Source: Burkholderiales bacterium JOSHI_001 (GTDB lineage Bacteria; Pseudomonadota; Gammaproteobacteria; Burkholderiales; Burkholderiaceae_C). From it: DNA of 64,000 nucleotides. Location of the stretch: assembly GCA_000244995.1 (NCBI GenBank), contig CM001438.1, positions 1,356,921 to 1,420,920 of the forward strand. Direction: 5' to 3'. Positions 38,083-47,511 of this stretch are shown here, in pieces. The notes beneath the pieces were generated by a model. The model worked only from the letters and a program-made list of their open reading frames with translations, was not told the origin of the DNA and ran no database searches. Every line of letters starts with the position of its first letter. Within the stretch, counting starts at the first letter, position 1. The position numbers and the translations under genes are program-made.

Positions 38083-39543
38083 ATGAACACCACGCTGATC
38101 GTCTTTGTCGTGCTCTACCTGCTGGGCACCCTGGCGCTGGGCGTCTGGGCCGGCACGCGCATCAAGAACACGGCGGACTTCGCCATCGCCGGGCGCAGCC
38201 TGCCCCTGGTGATGGTGATCACCACCACCTTCGCCACCTGGTTCGGGGCCGAAACCGTGATGGGCATCCCGGCCCGCTTCGTGCAGGGCGGCCTGGGCGC
38301 CGTGGTGGAAGACCCCTTCGGCGCCGGCACCTGCCTGATCCTGGTGGGCCTGTTCTTCGCCACCAAGCTGTACCGGCAGAACCTGCTGACCATCGGGGAC
38401 TTCTACCGCAAGCGCTATGGCAAGGGCATCGAGGTGTTCTGCTCCATGGCCATCATCCTCAGCTACCTGGGCTGGGTGGCGGCGCAGATCACCGCGCTGG
38501 GGCTGGTGTTCAGCGTGCTGACCAACGGCGCCATGAGTGAAACCGCCGGCATGATCGTCGGCACCCTGGCGGTGCTGGTCTATGTGGTGGTGGGCGGCTT
38601 CCTGGCGGTGGCCTGGACCGATTTCATCCAGATGATCGTGCTGGTGGTGGGCTTGTCCGTCATCGCGGTGTTCTCGGCCGACCTGGCCGGCGGCAGCGAC
38701 AAGGTGCTGGCCCTGGTGCACAGCAAGGAACTCTTCAACTTCCTGCCCGCGCCCGGCTTCACCGAGGTGGCCATGTTCATCGGCGCGGCGGTCACCATGA
38801 TGCTGGGCAGCATCCCGCAGCAGGACGTGTTCCAGCGCGTCATGTCGGCCAAGGACGAGAAGACCGCGCGCAACGGCGCGGTCATCGGCGGGGTCAGCTA
38901 CATCCTGTTCGCCTTCGTGCCCATGTTCGTGGTGGCCAGCGCGGTGGTGGTGATGGGCCAGGAGGCGCTGACACTGGCCAAGGACGACTACCAGCGCCTG
39001 CTGCCCACCTTCGTGATGAGCAAGATGCCGCTGGTGATGCAGATCCTGTTTTTCGGTGCCCTGCTCTCGGCCATCAAGAGCACGTCCTCGGCCACGCTGC
39101 TGGCGCCGTCCACCAGCTTTGTCGAGAACATCCTGAAGAACCTGCGCCCCCACATGGGCGACCGCCAGCAGCTGCGCGCGATGCGCTGGACCATCGTGGC
39201 CTTCGCCGGCCTGGTGCTGGCCTATGCCATTGCCATGAAGGGCACGTCCATCTACGACCTGGTGTCGGCGGCCTACCAGATCACCCTGGTGGCGGCCTTC
39301 GTGCCGCTGGTCATGGGGCTGTACTGGCAGCGCGCCAGCACCCAGGGCGCCATCGCTTCGGTGGTGCTGGGCATTGCGGTGTGGGTGATGTTCTTTCCCC
39401 AGGTCAGCACCCTGGGCGAGCGCTTCCCGGGCCAGTTGGCCGGGCTGATCGCCGCCTTCGTGGGCATGGTGGCGGGCTCGTTGGCCCCGCAGTGGCTGAA
39501 GAACCGCCACGAGCACGAACACCACGTCAAGGGCTTAACCTGA
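38083..39543 (+). CDS. Sodium:solute symporter family protein
   Basis: 486 residues from ATG 38083 (MNTTLIVFVVLYLLGTLALG); an upstream GTG at 38065 adds six residues and is less likely. About thirteen membrane helices in the SSS-family pattern: ADFAIAGRSLPLVMVITTTF, TWFGAETVMGIPARFVQGGL, YVVVGGFLAVAWTDFIQMIV, MMLGSIPQQDVFQRVMSAKD, LSAIKSTSSATLLAPS. Substrate unknown. Followed by the inverted-repeat element. Confidence 0.93.
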   Translation: MNTTLIVFVVLYLLGTLALGVWAGTRIKNTADFAIAGRSLPLVMVITTTFATWFGAETVMGIPARFVQGGLGAVVEDPFGAGTCLILVGLFFATKLYRQNLLTIGDFYRKRYGKGIEVFCSMAIILSYLGWVAAQITALGLVFSVLTNGAMSETAGMIVGTLAVLVYVVVGGFLAVAWTDFIQMIVLVVGLSVIAVFSADLAGGSDKVLALVHSKELFNFLPAPGFTEVAMFIGAAVTMMLGSIPQQDVFQRVMSAKDEKTARNGAVIGGVSYILFAFVPMFVVASAVVVMGQEALTLAKDDYQRLLPTFVMSKMPLVMQILFFGALLSAIKSTSSATLLAPSTSFVENILKNLRPHMGDRQQLRAMRWTIVAFAGLVLAYAIAMKGTSIYDLVSAAYQITLVAAFVPLVMGLYWQRASTQGAIASVVLGIAVWVMFFPQVSTLGERFPGQLAGLIAAFVGMVAGSLAPQWLKNRHEHEHHVKGLT

Positions 39544-39545
39544 CG

Positions 39546-39843
39546 GCCCCCGGCCGCCTGGCGGCCGCCCCCCGGAGGGGGCTGTCCTCGGGACCGGCGG
39601 AGCCGGATCCCTGCGGCGCATGTTTCACGGCCTTTGCCCCTGGCCGCCTTTGGCGGCCTGTCCCCGTGGGGATTTCTCGCGATTGGCGAAGCCGGATCCC
39701 TGCCGCGACAAGGCCCACCCCTGTGGGGACAGGCCGCCGAAGGCGGCCAGGGGCAGCGGTGAAGAAATGCGCGCCGCAGGGATCCGGCTTCGCCGGTCCC
39801 GAGGACTGCCCCCCTGGGGGGCGGCCGCCAGGCGGCCGGGGGC
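39546..39843. repeat. Nested large inverted-repeat element
   Basis: Outer arms 39546-39621 and 39767-39843 are reverse complements with only a few mismatches. Within them lies a second pair, 39635-39671 and 39718-39755. The word GCCGGATCCCTGC occurs in both outer arms and once more in the centre (near 39691). It abuts the symporter stop and the fmdB promoter. It could fold into a cruciform or a bidirectional terminator, or be a non-autonomous repeat family of this genome; no coding capacity is apparent. Confidence 0.85.
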
Positions 39844-39844
39844 T

Positions 39845-39850
39845 TATAAT
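39845..39850 (+). promoter_or_regulatory. Consensus -10 box TATAAT of fmdB
   Basis: Perfect TATAAT two bases after the repeat arm ends and 27 bases before the fmdB ATG. The expected -35 position falls inside the GC-rich repeat and is not a recognisable hexamer, so the repeat may replace or mask it. Confidence 0.6.
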
Positions 39851-39877
39851 TTTCTGTTTTGCGTCAAGGGTTTAGCC

Positions 39878-40192
39878 ATGCCGATCTACGCCTACCGCTG
39901 CGGCGCCTGTGGCCACGCGAAAGACGTTCTGCAAAAGCTTGCCGATCCGGTGCTCACCACCTGCCCGGCCTGTGGGGCCGAAGCGTTTGCCAAGCAGCTC
40001 ACCGCGGCCGGCTTCCAGTTGAAGGGCTCGGGCTGGTACGCCACCGACTTCAAGGGTGGCAGCACGCCGGCCGCCAAGCCGGCGGATGGCGTCAGCAAGG
40101 ACAAGCCGGCCGAGACCAGCACCCCGGCCGCGTCCTCTGACAGCAAGCCGGCTGCTTCTGGCGGCTGTGGCACGGGCTGCGCCTGCCACTGA
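39878..40192 (+). CDS. FmdB-family zinc-ribbon protein
   Basis: 104 residues from ATG 39878. The CxxC zinc ribbon is MPIYAYRCGACGH and TTCPACGAEAF, giving the Zn4 knuckle. FQLKGSGWYATDFKG follows, then an Ala/Pro/Lys/Ser-rich tail ending GGCGTGCACH with three extra Cys. The family is often annotated as a regulator of formamidase, but its role is mostly unproven. Stands upstream of DUF502 and aspS, a standard betaproteobacterial order. Confidence 0.92.
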   Translation: MPIYAYRCGACGHAKDVLQKLADPVLTTCPACGAEAFAKQLTAAGFQLKGSGWYATDFKGGSTPAAKPADGVSKDKPAETSTPAASSDSKPAASGGCGTGCACH

Positions 40193-40246
40193 CGGTTACG
40201 GCCACTTCGCCGTTTCCTGAACCCTTCCGCCCACCGGACCCACGCC

Positions 40247-40912
40247 TTGAAGAAATACCTGATCGCCGGCTTGCTGACCTGGTTGCCGCTGGCCATCACC
40301 GTGTGGGTGCTGCTGTGGGTGCTGGGCGTGATGGACGGCATGTTCGAAAGCCTGCTGTCGCTGTCGCAGGCCATGCTGCCGGCCAGCGCCTTCCAGAACA
40401 TCGAGCGCCTGCGCAACGTGCCCGGCCTGGGCGTGGTGGTGATGATCGCGCTGCTGCTGACCACCGGCGTGTTCGTCACCAACATCTTCGGCCAGTGGTG
40501 GGTGCGGCAGTGGGACCGCGCGATGTCGCGCATCCCCATCGTCAAGAGCATCTACAACTCGGTCAAGCAGGTGTCCGACACGCTGTTCTCCAGCAATGGC
40601 AACGCCTTCCGCGAAGCGGTGCTGGTGCAGTGGCCGCACGCGGGGGCCTACACCATCGGCTTCGTCACCGGCCTGCCGGGCGGTGAAGTGGCGGGCCACC
40701 TGCCGGGCGACCACGTCAGTGTGTACGTGCCCACCACGCCCAACCCCACCGGCGGCTATTTCGTCATGTTCCCGCGCGCAGCGGTGGTGCCGCTGCGCAT
40801 GAGCGTGGACGAAGCGCTGAAGTACATCATCTCCATGGGTGTGGTGGAGCCTGCGCCGCCCGCACCGCCGCACGCCCTACCCCAGACAAAAGCAACGGAA
40901 ACCGCGACATGA
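40247..40912 (+). CDS. DUF502-family membrane protein
   Basis: 221 residues from a TTG start ([19 protein letters not shown]). No better ATG is in frame near the conserved N-terminus. Two membrane helices (about 4-26 and 58-80) are followed by a cytosolic part with [36 protein letters not shown] and [19 protein letters not shown], all hallmarks of DUF502. Function unknown. Its stop overlaps the aspS start by 4 bases. Confidence 0.9.
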   Translation: MKKYLIAGLLTWLPLAITVWVLLWVLGVMDGMFESLLSLSQAMLPASAFQNIERLRNVPGLGVVVMIALLLTTGVFVTNIFGQWWVRQWDRAMSRIPIVKSIYNSVKQVSDTLFSSNGNAFREAVLVQWPHAGAYTIGFVTGLPGGEVAGHLPGDHVSVYVPTTPNPTGGYFVMFPRAAVVPLRMSVDEALKYIISMGVVEPAPPAPPHALPQTKATETAT

Positions 40913-42699
40913 GAACCACCTACTGCGGCCTGGTCAGCGAAGCGCTGATGGGCCAGACCGTCACGCTGATGGGCTGGGCCCATCGCCGCCGCGACCATGG
41001 CGGCGTGATCTTCATCGACCTTCGCGACCGCGAAGGCCTGGTGCAGATCGTCTGCGACCCGGACCGGGCTGAGATGTTCAAGACCGCCGAAGGCGTGCGC
41101 AACGAGTTCTGCCTGAAGGTGGTGGGCAAGGTGCGCCCGCGCCCGGCCGGCACCGAGAACGCCAACCTCACCAGTGGCAAGATCGAGGTGCTGTGCCTGG
41201 AACTGGAAGTGCTGAACGCCAGTGTCACGCCGCCCTTCCCAATGGACGACGAGAACCTGTCCGAGACCACGCGCCTGACCCACCGCGTGCTGGACCTGCG
41301 CCGTCCCGCGATGCAGAAGAACCTGATGCTGCGCTACCGCGTGGCCATCGAGGTGCGCAAGTTCCTGGACGAGCAGGGCTTCATCGACATCGAAACCCCC
41401 ATGCTCACCAAGAGCACGCCCGAGGGCGCGCGCGACTACCTGGTGCCCAGCCGCGTGCACGACGGCATGTTCTTCGCACTGCCGCAGAGTCCGCAGCTGT
41501 TCAAGCAGTTGCTGATGGTGGCGGGCTTCGACCGCTACTACCAGATCACCAAGTGCTTCCGCGACGAGGACCTGCGCGCCGACCGCCAGCCCGAGTTCAC
41601 GCAGATCGACATCGAGACCAGCTTCCTGGGCGAGGAGGAAATCCGCGCCATCACCGAAGCCATGATCCGCACCGTCTTCCGCAAGACCATGGGCATCGAG
41701 CTGCCGGTGTACCCGGTGATGAAGTACAGCGAAGCCATGCACAAGTACGGCTCCGACAAGCCCGACCTGCGCGTGAAGCTGCAGTTCACCGAACTGACCG
41801 ATGTGATGAAGGACGTGGACTTCAAGGTCTTCTCCACGCCCGCCACCACCCAGGGCGGGCGCGTGGCCGCGCTGCGCGTGCCGGCGGGCAGCGAGATGAG
41901 CCGTGGCGAGATTGACGGCTACACCGAGTTCGTGAAGATCTACGGCGCCAAGGGCCTGGCCTGGGTGAAGGTGAACGACGCGGGCAAGGGCCGCGAGGGC
42001 CTGCAAAGCCCGATCGTGAAGAACCTGCACGACGGCGCCATCGCCGAGATCATCGCCCGCACCGGCGCGCGCAACGGCGACCTCATCTTCTTCGGCGCCG
42101 ACAAGGCCAAGGTGGTGAACGACGCGCTGGGCGCCCTGCGCGTGAAGATCGGCCACAGCGAATTCGGCCGCAACCACGGCCTGTTCGACGACGTGTGGGC
42201 CCCGCTGTGGGTGGTGGACTTCCCGATGTTCGAGTACGACGAGGAAGGCCAGCGCTGGAACGCGGTGCACCACCCCTTCACCGCCCCGAAGGACGGTCAC
42301 GAGGACCTGATGGACACCGACCCCGGCGCCTGCGTGGCCAAGGCCTATGACATGGTGCTCAACGGCTGGGAAATTGGCGGCGGCTCAGTGCGCATCCACC
42401 GTGCCGAGGTGCAGAGCAAGGTGTTCAGCGCGCTGAAGATCAGCCCCGAGGACGCCAAGGTGAAGTTCGGCTTCCTGCTGGACGCGCTGCAGTACGGCGC
42501 CCCGCCGCACGGCGGCCTGGCCTTCGGCCTGGACCGCATTGCCACGCTGATGACCAAGGCCGAAAGCATCCGCGACGTGATCGCCTTCCCCAAGACGCAG
42601 CGCGCCCAGTGCCTGCTGACCGGCGCGCCCAGCGTGGTGGACGAGGCCCAGCTGCGCGAACTGCACATCCGCCTGCGCAACCCGCAGGCGGCGGGCTGA
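40909..42699 (+). CDS. aspS: Aspartyl-tRNA synthetase
   Basis: 596 residues, class II synthetase, full length for the bacterial type. N-terminal OB fold: [40 protein letters not shown]. Class II motif 2: [20 protein letters not shown] with [11 protein letters not shown] before it. Large bacterial GAD insert (about 290-420). Motif 3: [20 protein letters not shown]. Translational coupling to DUF502 by ATGA. The stop codon lies in the loop of a GC hairpin. Confidence 0.99.
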   Translation: MRTTYCGLVSEALMGQTVTLMGWAHRRRDHGGVIFIDLRDREGLVQIVCDPDRAEMFKTAEGVRNEFCLKVVGKVRPRPAGTENANLTSGKIEVLCLELEVLNASVTPPFPMDDENLSETTRLTHRVLDLRRPAMQKNLMLRYRVAIEVRKFLDEQGFIDIETPMLTKSTPEGARDYLVPSRVHDGMFFALPQSPQLFKQLLMVAGFDRYYQITKCFRDEDLRADRQPEFTQIDIETSFLGEEEIRAITEAMIRTVFRKTMGIELPVYPVMKYSEAMHKYGSDKPDLRVKLQFTELTDVMKDVDFKVFSTPATTQGGRVAALRVPAGSEMSRGEIDGYTEFVKIYGAKGLAWVKVNDAGKGREGLQSPIVKNLHDGAIAEIIARTGARNGDLIFFGADKAKVVNDALGALRVKIGHSEFGRNHGLFDDVWAPLWVVDFPMFEYDEEGQRWNAVHHPFTAPKDGHEDLMDTDPGACVAKAYDMVLNGWEIGGGSVRIHRAEVQSKVFSALKISPEDAKVKFGFLLDALQYGAPPHGGLAFGLDRIATLMTKAESIRDVIAFPKTQRAQCLLTGAPSVVDEAQLRELHIRLRNPQAAG

Positions 42700-42709
42700 A
42701 GACCCGCCG
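42689..42709 (+). terminator. Hairpin around the aspS stop codon
   Basis: Stem CGGCGGG / CCCGCCG (7 bp) with loop CTGAAGA that contains the TGA. A second small stem, GCCTGCG / CGCAGGC, lies just before. No U-run, so intrinsic termination is uncertain. Confidence 0.4.
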
Positions 42710-42801
42710 GCGCGATATTCGCGTCGGGCCAGGGCATGATGGGGGCCGGGTTCATTCCAGGCCCCTTTTTTTCATCGCCTGCGCCCCTTTGCACTGTGGC
42801 C

Positions 42802-43266
42802 ATGACAAGCAAGCCCTTCAAGATCCCTGAAAGTGTGCTGGTGGTGATCCACACGCCCGACCTGGAAGTGCTGGTGATCGAACGTGCCGACCACCCTGGA
42901 TTCTGGCAAAGCGTCACCGGCTCGAAGGACCGCGCCGACGAGGCGCTGGTGGACACCTGCATCCGCGAAGTGGCCGAAGAAACCGGCATTGCCATCGGCA
43001 GCGCCGCGGTGCCATTGGACGCCCTGCACAACTGGCAACTGGCCAATGTGTACGAGATCTACCCGGTGTGGCGCCACCGCTATGCGCCGGGGGTGACCCA
43101 CAACACCGAGCATGTGTTCGGCCTGCGCGTGCCGGCGGGCACGGCGGTCACACTGAGCCCGCGTGAACACACGGCCTTCGCCTGGCTGCCTTGGCGCGAC
43201 GCCGCCGACCGCTGCTTCTCGCCCAGCAACGCCGAAGCCATCCTGCACCTGCCCACCCTGACATAG
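42802..43266 (+). CDS. nudB: Dihydroneopterin triphosphate diphosphatase (Nudix)
   Basis: 154 residues from ATG 42802 (MTSKPFKIPESVLVVIHTPD); a longer in-frame start at 42736 is unlike the family. Nudix box: GSKDRADEALVDTCIREVAE followed by ETGI, with GFWQSVTGS before and NTEHVFGLRVP after. NudB acts in the folate pathway. Its place after aspS is common in Proteobacteria and supports the assignment over other Nudix enzymes. Confidence 0.92.
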   Translation: MTSKPFKIPESVLVVIHTPDLEVLVIERADHPGFWQSVTGSKDRADEALVDTCIREVAEETGIAIGSAAVPLDALHNWQLANVYEIYPVWRHRYAPGVTHNTEHVFGLRVPAGTAVTLSPREHTAFAWLPWRDAADRCFSPSNAEAILHLPTLT

Positions 43267-43273
43267 CCCGCCC

Positions 43274-44101
43274 ATGCGCGCCCCCCCCGGTCCCGTCCCC
43301 GCCTTTTCCCATTCGCGACAGCACGCGGCCACCAGCGGCTTCCACGCCCACCTGCGCGTGGCCACCTACAACATCCACAAGGGGGTGCGCGGGGTGGGGC
43401 CGAAGAAGCGGCTGGAGATCCACAACCTGGGCCTGGGCGTGGAGGCTTTGGACGCCGACCTGGTGTTCCTGCAGGAGGTGCGCCTGTTCCACCACCGCGA
43501 GCAGCGCCACTTCGCCCGCACCTGGTTCGGCTGGCCCGAGCAGGGCCAGGCCGACTTCCTGGCGCCTGAAGGCTATGACGTGGCCTACCGCACCAATGCG
43601 GTTACACGCCACGGCGAACACGGCAACGCGCTGCTGTCGCGCTGGCCCTTGGGCGACGTGGGCCACCACGACGTCAGCGACCACCGCTTCGAACAGCGCG
43701 GCCTGCTGCACGTGCCGGTGCAATGGCAGGGGCGCCTGGTTCATGCGGTGGTGGTGCACCTGGGGCTGATGCATGCCAGCCGGGTGCGCCAGGCCGAACG
43801 CCTGGCCGCCATGCTGGCACGCGAGGTGCCGGCGGATGAACCGGTGCTGGTGGCCGGCGACTTCAACGACTGGGGCGAAAAGCTCGACGGCCCCATGCGC
43901 GACATGGGCCTCACCCGCGCGGTGTCGCCCGAAGGCGGGCTGGCGCGGCGCCTGACCTACCCCTCGCGGGTGCCGGTGTTCGCGCTGGACCGGGTTTATA
44001 TGCGCGGCTTCCGATGCGTGAACACCCAGGTGCCGCGTGGTGTGGCCTGGGCCCGCATGTCCGACCACCTGCCCATGCTGGTGGAACTGGAGGCGCTGTG
44101 A
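43274..44101 (+). CDS. Endonuclease/exonuclease/phosphatase family protein
   Basis: 275 residues. EEP-fold landmarks: VATYNIHKGVRGV (metal Asn), LVFLQEVRLF (Glu), ALLSRWPLG, VHLGLMHASRVRQ, LVAGDFNDWGE (Asp-x-Asn), FALDRVYMRGF and WARMSDHLPMLVELEAL (Asp-His). In this order, directly before clsB and overlapping its alternative upstream frame, the gene is a usual partner of cardiolipin synthase B. Substrate (nucleic acid or phospholipid) is not decided by sequence. Seven bases after nudB. Confidence 0.9.
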   Translation: MRAPPGPVPAFSHSRQHAATSGFHAHLRVATYNIHKGVRGVGPKKRLEIHNLGLGVEALDADLVFLQEVRLFHHREQRHFARTWFGWPEQGQADFLAPEGYDVAYRTNAVTRHGEHGNALLSRWPLGDVGHHDVSDHRFEQRGLLHVPVQWQGRLVHAVVVHLGLMHASRVRQAERLAAMLAREVPADEPVLVAGDFNDWGEKLDGPMRDMGLTRAVSPEGGLARRLTYPSRVPVFALDRVYMRGFRCVNTQVPRGVAWARMSDHLPMLVELEAL

Positions 44102-44114
44102 GGCCGCTGCGCTG

Positions 44115-45371
44115 ATGCGCCAGCCGCCCGAGGACCTCGCGCCGGGTGTCGCCTTCAGCGGCGGCAACACCTTGCGCCTGCTGCGCGGTGGTGCGGAACT
44201 GTTCCCGGCCATGCACGGTGCCATCGCCCGGGCCCAACAGGAGGTCTGGCTGGCCACCTACATCTTCCACGACGATGAAGCCTCGCATGCCATGGCCCTG
44301 GCCCTGGCCGAGGCCGGCGCGCGCGGCGTGAAGGTCTGCGTGGTGGTGGACGGCTTCGGCAGCAAGGACACGCTGGCCGTCCTGCAACAGTGGCTGGTGG
44401 CGCCCGCGGTGGGCCTGGCGGTCTTCCGCCCGGTGGGCAACTGGTGGAGCCTGCTGCAGCCGGGCCAGCTGCGCCGCCTGCACCAGAAGCTGTGCGTAGT
44501 GGACGGCGAGGTGGGTTTCGTCGGCGGCATCAACATCATTGACGACTGCCGCGACCTGCGCCACGGCGCGCTGGACAGCCCCCGACTGGACTTTGCGGTG
44601 GAACTGCGCGGCCCGCTGGTGGCCGAGTTGGCGCACACCGTGCGCGCCATGTGGACCCGCGCGTCGCTGGGCAACGACTGGCGCGACGAGGTGGTGGCCC
44701 TGGCCCGCAGCGCCGAGCCGCTGGCCCGTGCGCGCCGCATGCTGCGCCGCATGCGCCTGCTTCGCCGGCCGGCCCTGCAGGCCGTGGCCCTGCAGCCGGT
44801 GCAGGCGGCCTTTCTGGTGCGCGACAACATCCGGCAACGCCGCGCCATCGAGCGCTGGTACGTGCAGGCCATACGCCGGGCGCAGCAACGCGTGGACCTG
44901 GTCACGCCCTACTTCTACCCCGGCCGGGCCTTCCGGCGCGCGCTGTGCGGTGCCGCGCGCCGCGGCGTGCAGGTGCGCCTGCTGCTGCAGGGCAAGCCCG
45001 ACTACCGCTTTGCCGCCATGGCCGCCCAGGTGCTGTATGCCGAACTGCTGGCCGACGGCGTGCAGATCTTCGAGTACACCGCCGCCTTCCTGCACGCCAA
45101 GGTGGCGGTGGTGGACGGGCAGTGGGCCACCGTGGGCTCCAGCAACATCGACCCCCTGTCCCTGCTGCTGAACCTGGAAGCCAATGTGGTGGTGAACGAC
45201 GCCGGCTTCGCGGCCGACCTGTCGCAGCGCTTTGAAGAGGCGCTGGCCGGTTCGCGCCAGGTGGTGGCGCCAGACGTCGGCGACAGCCCCGTGGCATTCC
45301 TGCGCCGCGGCTTCGTGGCCACGGTGGCGCGATGGTTCCTGCGCATGGCGGGCATCACCGGCAGGTATTGA
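44115..45371 (+). CDS. clsB: Cardiolipin synthase B (phospholipase D superfamily)
   Basis: 418 residues from ATG 44115 (MRQPPEDLAPGVAFSGGN); the frame is open upstream but that part is a shadow of the previous gene. Two HKD motifs: RRLHQKLCVVDGEVGFVGG followed by INIID, and FLHAKVAVVDGQWATVGSSN followed by IDPLSL. No membrane helix at the start, as in ClsB. Joins two phosphatidylglycerol molecules, or PG with PE in some relatives. Last of the nudB-EEP-clsB run. Confidence 0.93.
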   Translation: MRQPPEDLAPGVAFSGGNTLRLLRGGAELFPAMHGAIARAQQEVWLATYIFHDDEASHAMALALAEAGARGVKVCVVVDGFGSKDTLAVLQQWLVAPAVGLAVFRPVGNWWSLLQPGQLRRLHQKLCVVDGEVGFVGGINIIDDCRDLRHGALDSPRLDFAVELRGPLVAELAHTVRAMWTRASLGNDWRDEVVALARSAEPLARARRMLRRMRLLRRPALQAVALQPVQAAFLVRDNIRQRRAIERWYVQAIRRAQQRVDLVTPYFYPGRAFRRALCGAARRGVQVRLLLQGKPDYRFAAMAAQVLYAELLADGVQIFEYTAAFLHAKVAVVDGQWATVGSSNIDPLSLLLNLEANVVVNDAGFAADLSQRFEEALAGSRQVVAPDVGDSPVAFLRRGFVATVARWFLRMAGITGRY

Positions 45372-45374
45372 ACG

Positions 45375-45404
45375 CGCGCTGGGGCCTGCAAAGGCCCCAG
45401 CGCG
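45375..45404. terminator. Bidirectional hairpin between convergent genes
   Basis: 13-bp stem (12 bp GCGCTGGGGCCT / AGGCCCCAGCGC plus one closing pair) with the tetraloop GCAA. It lies between clsB and the minus-strand lipoprotein, so it can serve both. No clear U-run on either side. Confidence 0.65.
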
Positions 45405-45419
45405 GGCAACTTGATGGTG

Positions 45420-46553
45420 TCAGCTGCTGAAGGCCACCGTCCAGGTGCTGGACTGGCCGTTCACGGTGATGACCACCGTGTAGCCCGTCGCGGAGGCCGT
45501 CACCACCGCCTGGTTGCCCTGGGCGTCGGTGACCGTGACCGAGCCTGAGGTCGCGCGCCCGGTCGCGCCGTCATAGGTGTAGCCCGTGTACACACAGTCG
45601 ATGGTGGAGCTGTCGATGCTGCCGCTGCTGATGGTGGTGACCGAACCGCTGGTGCTGATCGTCACGTTGTCCACCAGGGCGTCGCCCACCTGGAAGCGGC
45701 AGTCGGCGCCGGCGGCACTGATGGTGCAGACCTCGGTGCTGTTCAGCGTTCCTTGCTCCACCACGCCGCCTGAGGAAATGTTGTAGCTCATGTTGAAGGT
45801 GAGCGAGTAGGTGAAGGATTCCGCGCTCACATAGTTGCTGTAGGTCAGCGCCCCGGTGCCGTTGAAGCTGGCGCTGTAGCCCACGCTCTGAAAACTGCAG
45901 TTGTTGTAGTTGAAGGTGGAGGTGGTGGGCCTTTGGGTGGCATCGTCGACGTTGATGGTGAAGTCAATCGTGCCCGAACCACCGGTTCCCAGTGTGGCGC
46001 ACGCCAGGGACTGCTGGATGGAAGCGCCGCCTGGCAAGGTTCGCGTGAAGGCGCCGCCGGGCAGCGAACTCGCGGCGTCGGCCTGACGCAGGGTGGCGAC
46101 GCCCTGGTTCACGGACTGCACCGCCTTGTTGGCCGTGTCCTGGCTGGCGGCGATCGTTGTCAACTGTCCGCCACCGGCCACGGGGCTGACGGTCAACACC
46201 GCGCTGGCGCTGGTGGTGGTGCCATTGGCGTTGGTGACCTTCACCGCGTAGGCGGCACCGTTGTCACCGGACACCGTGGCGGCCGTGGTGTAGTTGCTTG
46301 CGGTGGCGCCGGCGATTTCGGCGCCGTTTTTCAGCCATTGATAGGACAGCGTGCCGCTGCCACTGGCTGTGACGCTGAAGGTGGCGGTCTGTCCCGCCGT
46401 GACCGACTGGGCGGCCGGCGCGGACGCGATGACGGGTGCCGCACTGCCGCCGGCAGCCGGGGCGCTTGGCGAATCGCCGCCGCCTCCGCAGGCCGACAGC
46501 ACAGCGGTCAACACCGCCACCGACAGGATCCGAAACCATGGGCTCATGAGCAT
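45420..46553 (-). CDS. Lipoprotein with one Ig-like domain, unknown function
   Basis: 377 residues. Signal with lipobox VLSAC followed by GGGGDSPSAP. Ig-like part at about 40-125: PAAQSVTAGQTATFSVTASG, LSYQWLKNGAEIAGATASNY, AYAVKVTNANGTTTSASAVL. The rest (about 135-377) is Thr/Ser-rich with scattered Cys (SLACATLG, NNCSF, EVCTISAAGADCRF, TIDCVYTGY) and no recognised family. Upstream 46554-46678 carries two similar words CCCCAAATTGGG and CCCCAATTTG about 95 bases apart. Confidence 0.8.
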   Translation of the reverse strand: MLMSPWFRILSVAVLTAVLSACGGGGDSPSAPAAGGSAAPVIASAPAAQSVTAGQTATFSVTASGSGTLSYQWLKNGAEIAGATASNYTTAATVSGDNGAAYAVKVTNANGTTTSASAVLTVSPVAGGGQLTTIAASQDTANKAVQSVNQGVATLRQADAASSLPGGAFTRTLPGGASIQQSLACATLGTGGSGTIDFTINVDDATQRPTTSTFNYNNCSFQSVGYSASFNGTGALTYSNYVSAESFTYSLTFNMSYNISSGGVVEQGTLNSTEVCTISAAGADCRFQVGDALVDNVTISTSGSVTTISSGSIDSSTIDCVYTGYTYDGATGRATSGSVTVTDAQGNQAVVTASATGYTVVITVNGQSSTWTVAFSS

Positions 46554-46678
46554 GTACCCCCAAATTGGGAAGTTATGAAGACGCGGAGATGCCGCTGCGT
46601 TTCAGTATGCATGGCGCTGCGCTCGGCCGGCCAGGACGGCGCGCAGTCGTCCCCAATTTGAACTAGGGACCGAGCTGA

Positions 46679-47494
46679 TCACCAGGGGCGCTCGACGCCC
46701 AGTGCCATGCTGCGCAACCATTGTTCGCTGCCCGGGTAGCTGGACACCCCGGCTGGGCGGCCCTGGCGATGCACTGTCACCTGGTCCGATGGCCCGTAGC
46801 GGCTCTGTGCCGCTTCCAGTTGCGCCACCAGTCCCCAGCCGGCCGCCAGCGGCCAGCGCGCGTGCAACTGCCAACGCATGCTGGCACGCGATTGGGGCGC
46901 CAGCGCATAGGTGTCCAACTCGCCGAAGGTGTCCACCTTCAGGCGCTGGTGCAGCGGCCAGGCCAGGTGGGCACGCGCGGCCACATTCACCCCAGGCCAG
47001 GCTTCGGTGGACCACGTCAAGCCCGCCAGGGCGCGGCTGGCCGACAAGCGCTCCAGCGCGCGCAAGGACAGCACGCTGGGGCGGATGTCTCGGTCAATGC
47101 GGTGCCATGCCAGGCCGACATCGGCGTGAAGGCTTCCTGTCGCGATCGCCCAGCCCGCGCGCTGGCCCAAGGTCACTTCCAGGGTCGTCAACCTGAGGTC
47201 GGTGCGCGTGCGGATTGGCAGGGCCAGTTGGTTCAGCCCTTGGTAGTCCACGGCATTGCCCTGGTGCCAGGCGCTGGCCCGCCACATCCAGCCGTCGGTC
47301 AGCGCTGCGGCCATTTCGACACGCAGCCCCGACACCGTGCCCTGCTCCTGGTTGAAGACCAGGCCGCCCGGCAGCGTTTCGCGGGATTCGTAGTGCGCCC
47401 GTGTGGCCTGCAAGGTCCAACTTGCCTGTGCCCAGGCCGCGGGTGCAGCCACCGTCAGCATCGCAGCCAAGGCCATCGCTGGGAGGCGGGTCAT
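46679..47494 (-). CDS. Exported beta-rich protein, probable outer-membrane barrel
   Basis: 271 residues from ATG 47494, giving signal MTRLPAMALAAMLTVAAPAAWAQA. The long frame to 48826 is a shadow of the exonuclease gene. The mature chain alternates polar and apolar residues (SWTLQATRAHYESRETLPGG, LRLTTLEVTLGQRAGWAIAT, ARAHLAWPLHQRLKV) and ends MALGVERPW, with a terminal aromatic as in outer-membrane barrels. No family recognised. Divergent from the exonuclease, 30 bases apart. Confidence 0.65.
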   Translation of the reverse strand: MTRLPAMALAAMLTVAAPAAWAQASWTLQATRAHYESRETLPGGLVFNQEQGTVSGLRVEMAAALTDGWMWRASAWHQGNAVDYQGLNQLALPIRTRTDLRLTTLEVTLGQRAGWAIATGSLHADVGLAWHRIDRDIRPSVLSLRALERLSASRALAGLTWSTEAWPGVNVAARAHLAWPLHQRLKVDTFGELDTYALAPQSRASMRWQLHARWPLAAGWGLVAQLEAAQSRYGPSDQVTVHRQGRPAGVSSYPGSEQWLRSMALGVERPW

Positions 47495-47511
47495 GGCATC
47501 GGATTGTGGCC

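Larger units (their letters stand above)
39544..39877. other. 334-bp gene-free stretch filled by the inverted-repeat element
   Basis: Holds the nested inverted repeat 39546-39843 and the -10 box of fmdB. An in-frame upstream extension of fmdB to 39620 runs through the repeat and is not considered coding. Confidence 0.85.

Noticed and set aside
39620-39877. N-terminal extension of FmdB
   Set aside because: Would be translated from the inverted-repeat element; the zinc ribbon MPIYAYRC starts at 39878.
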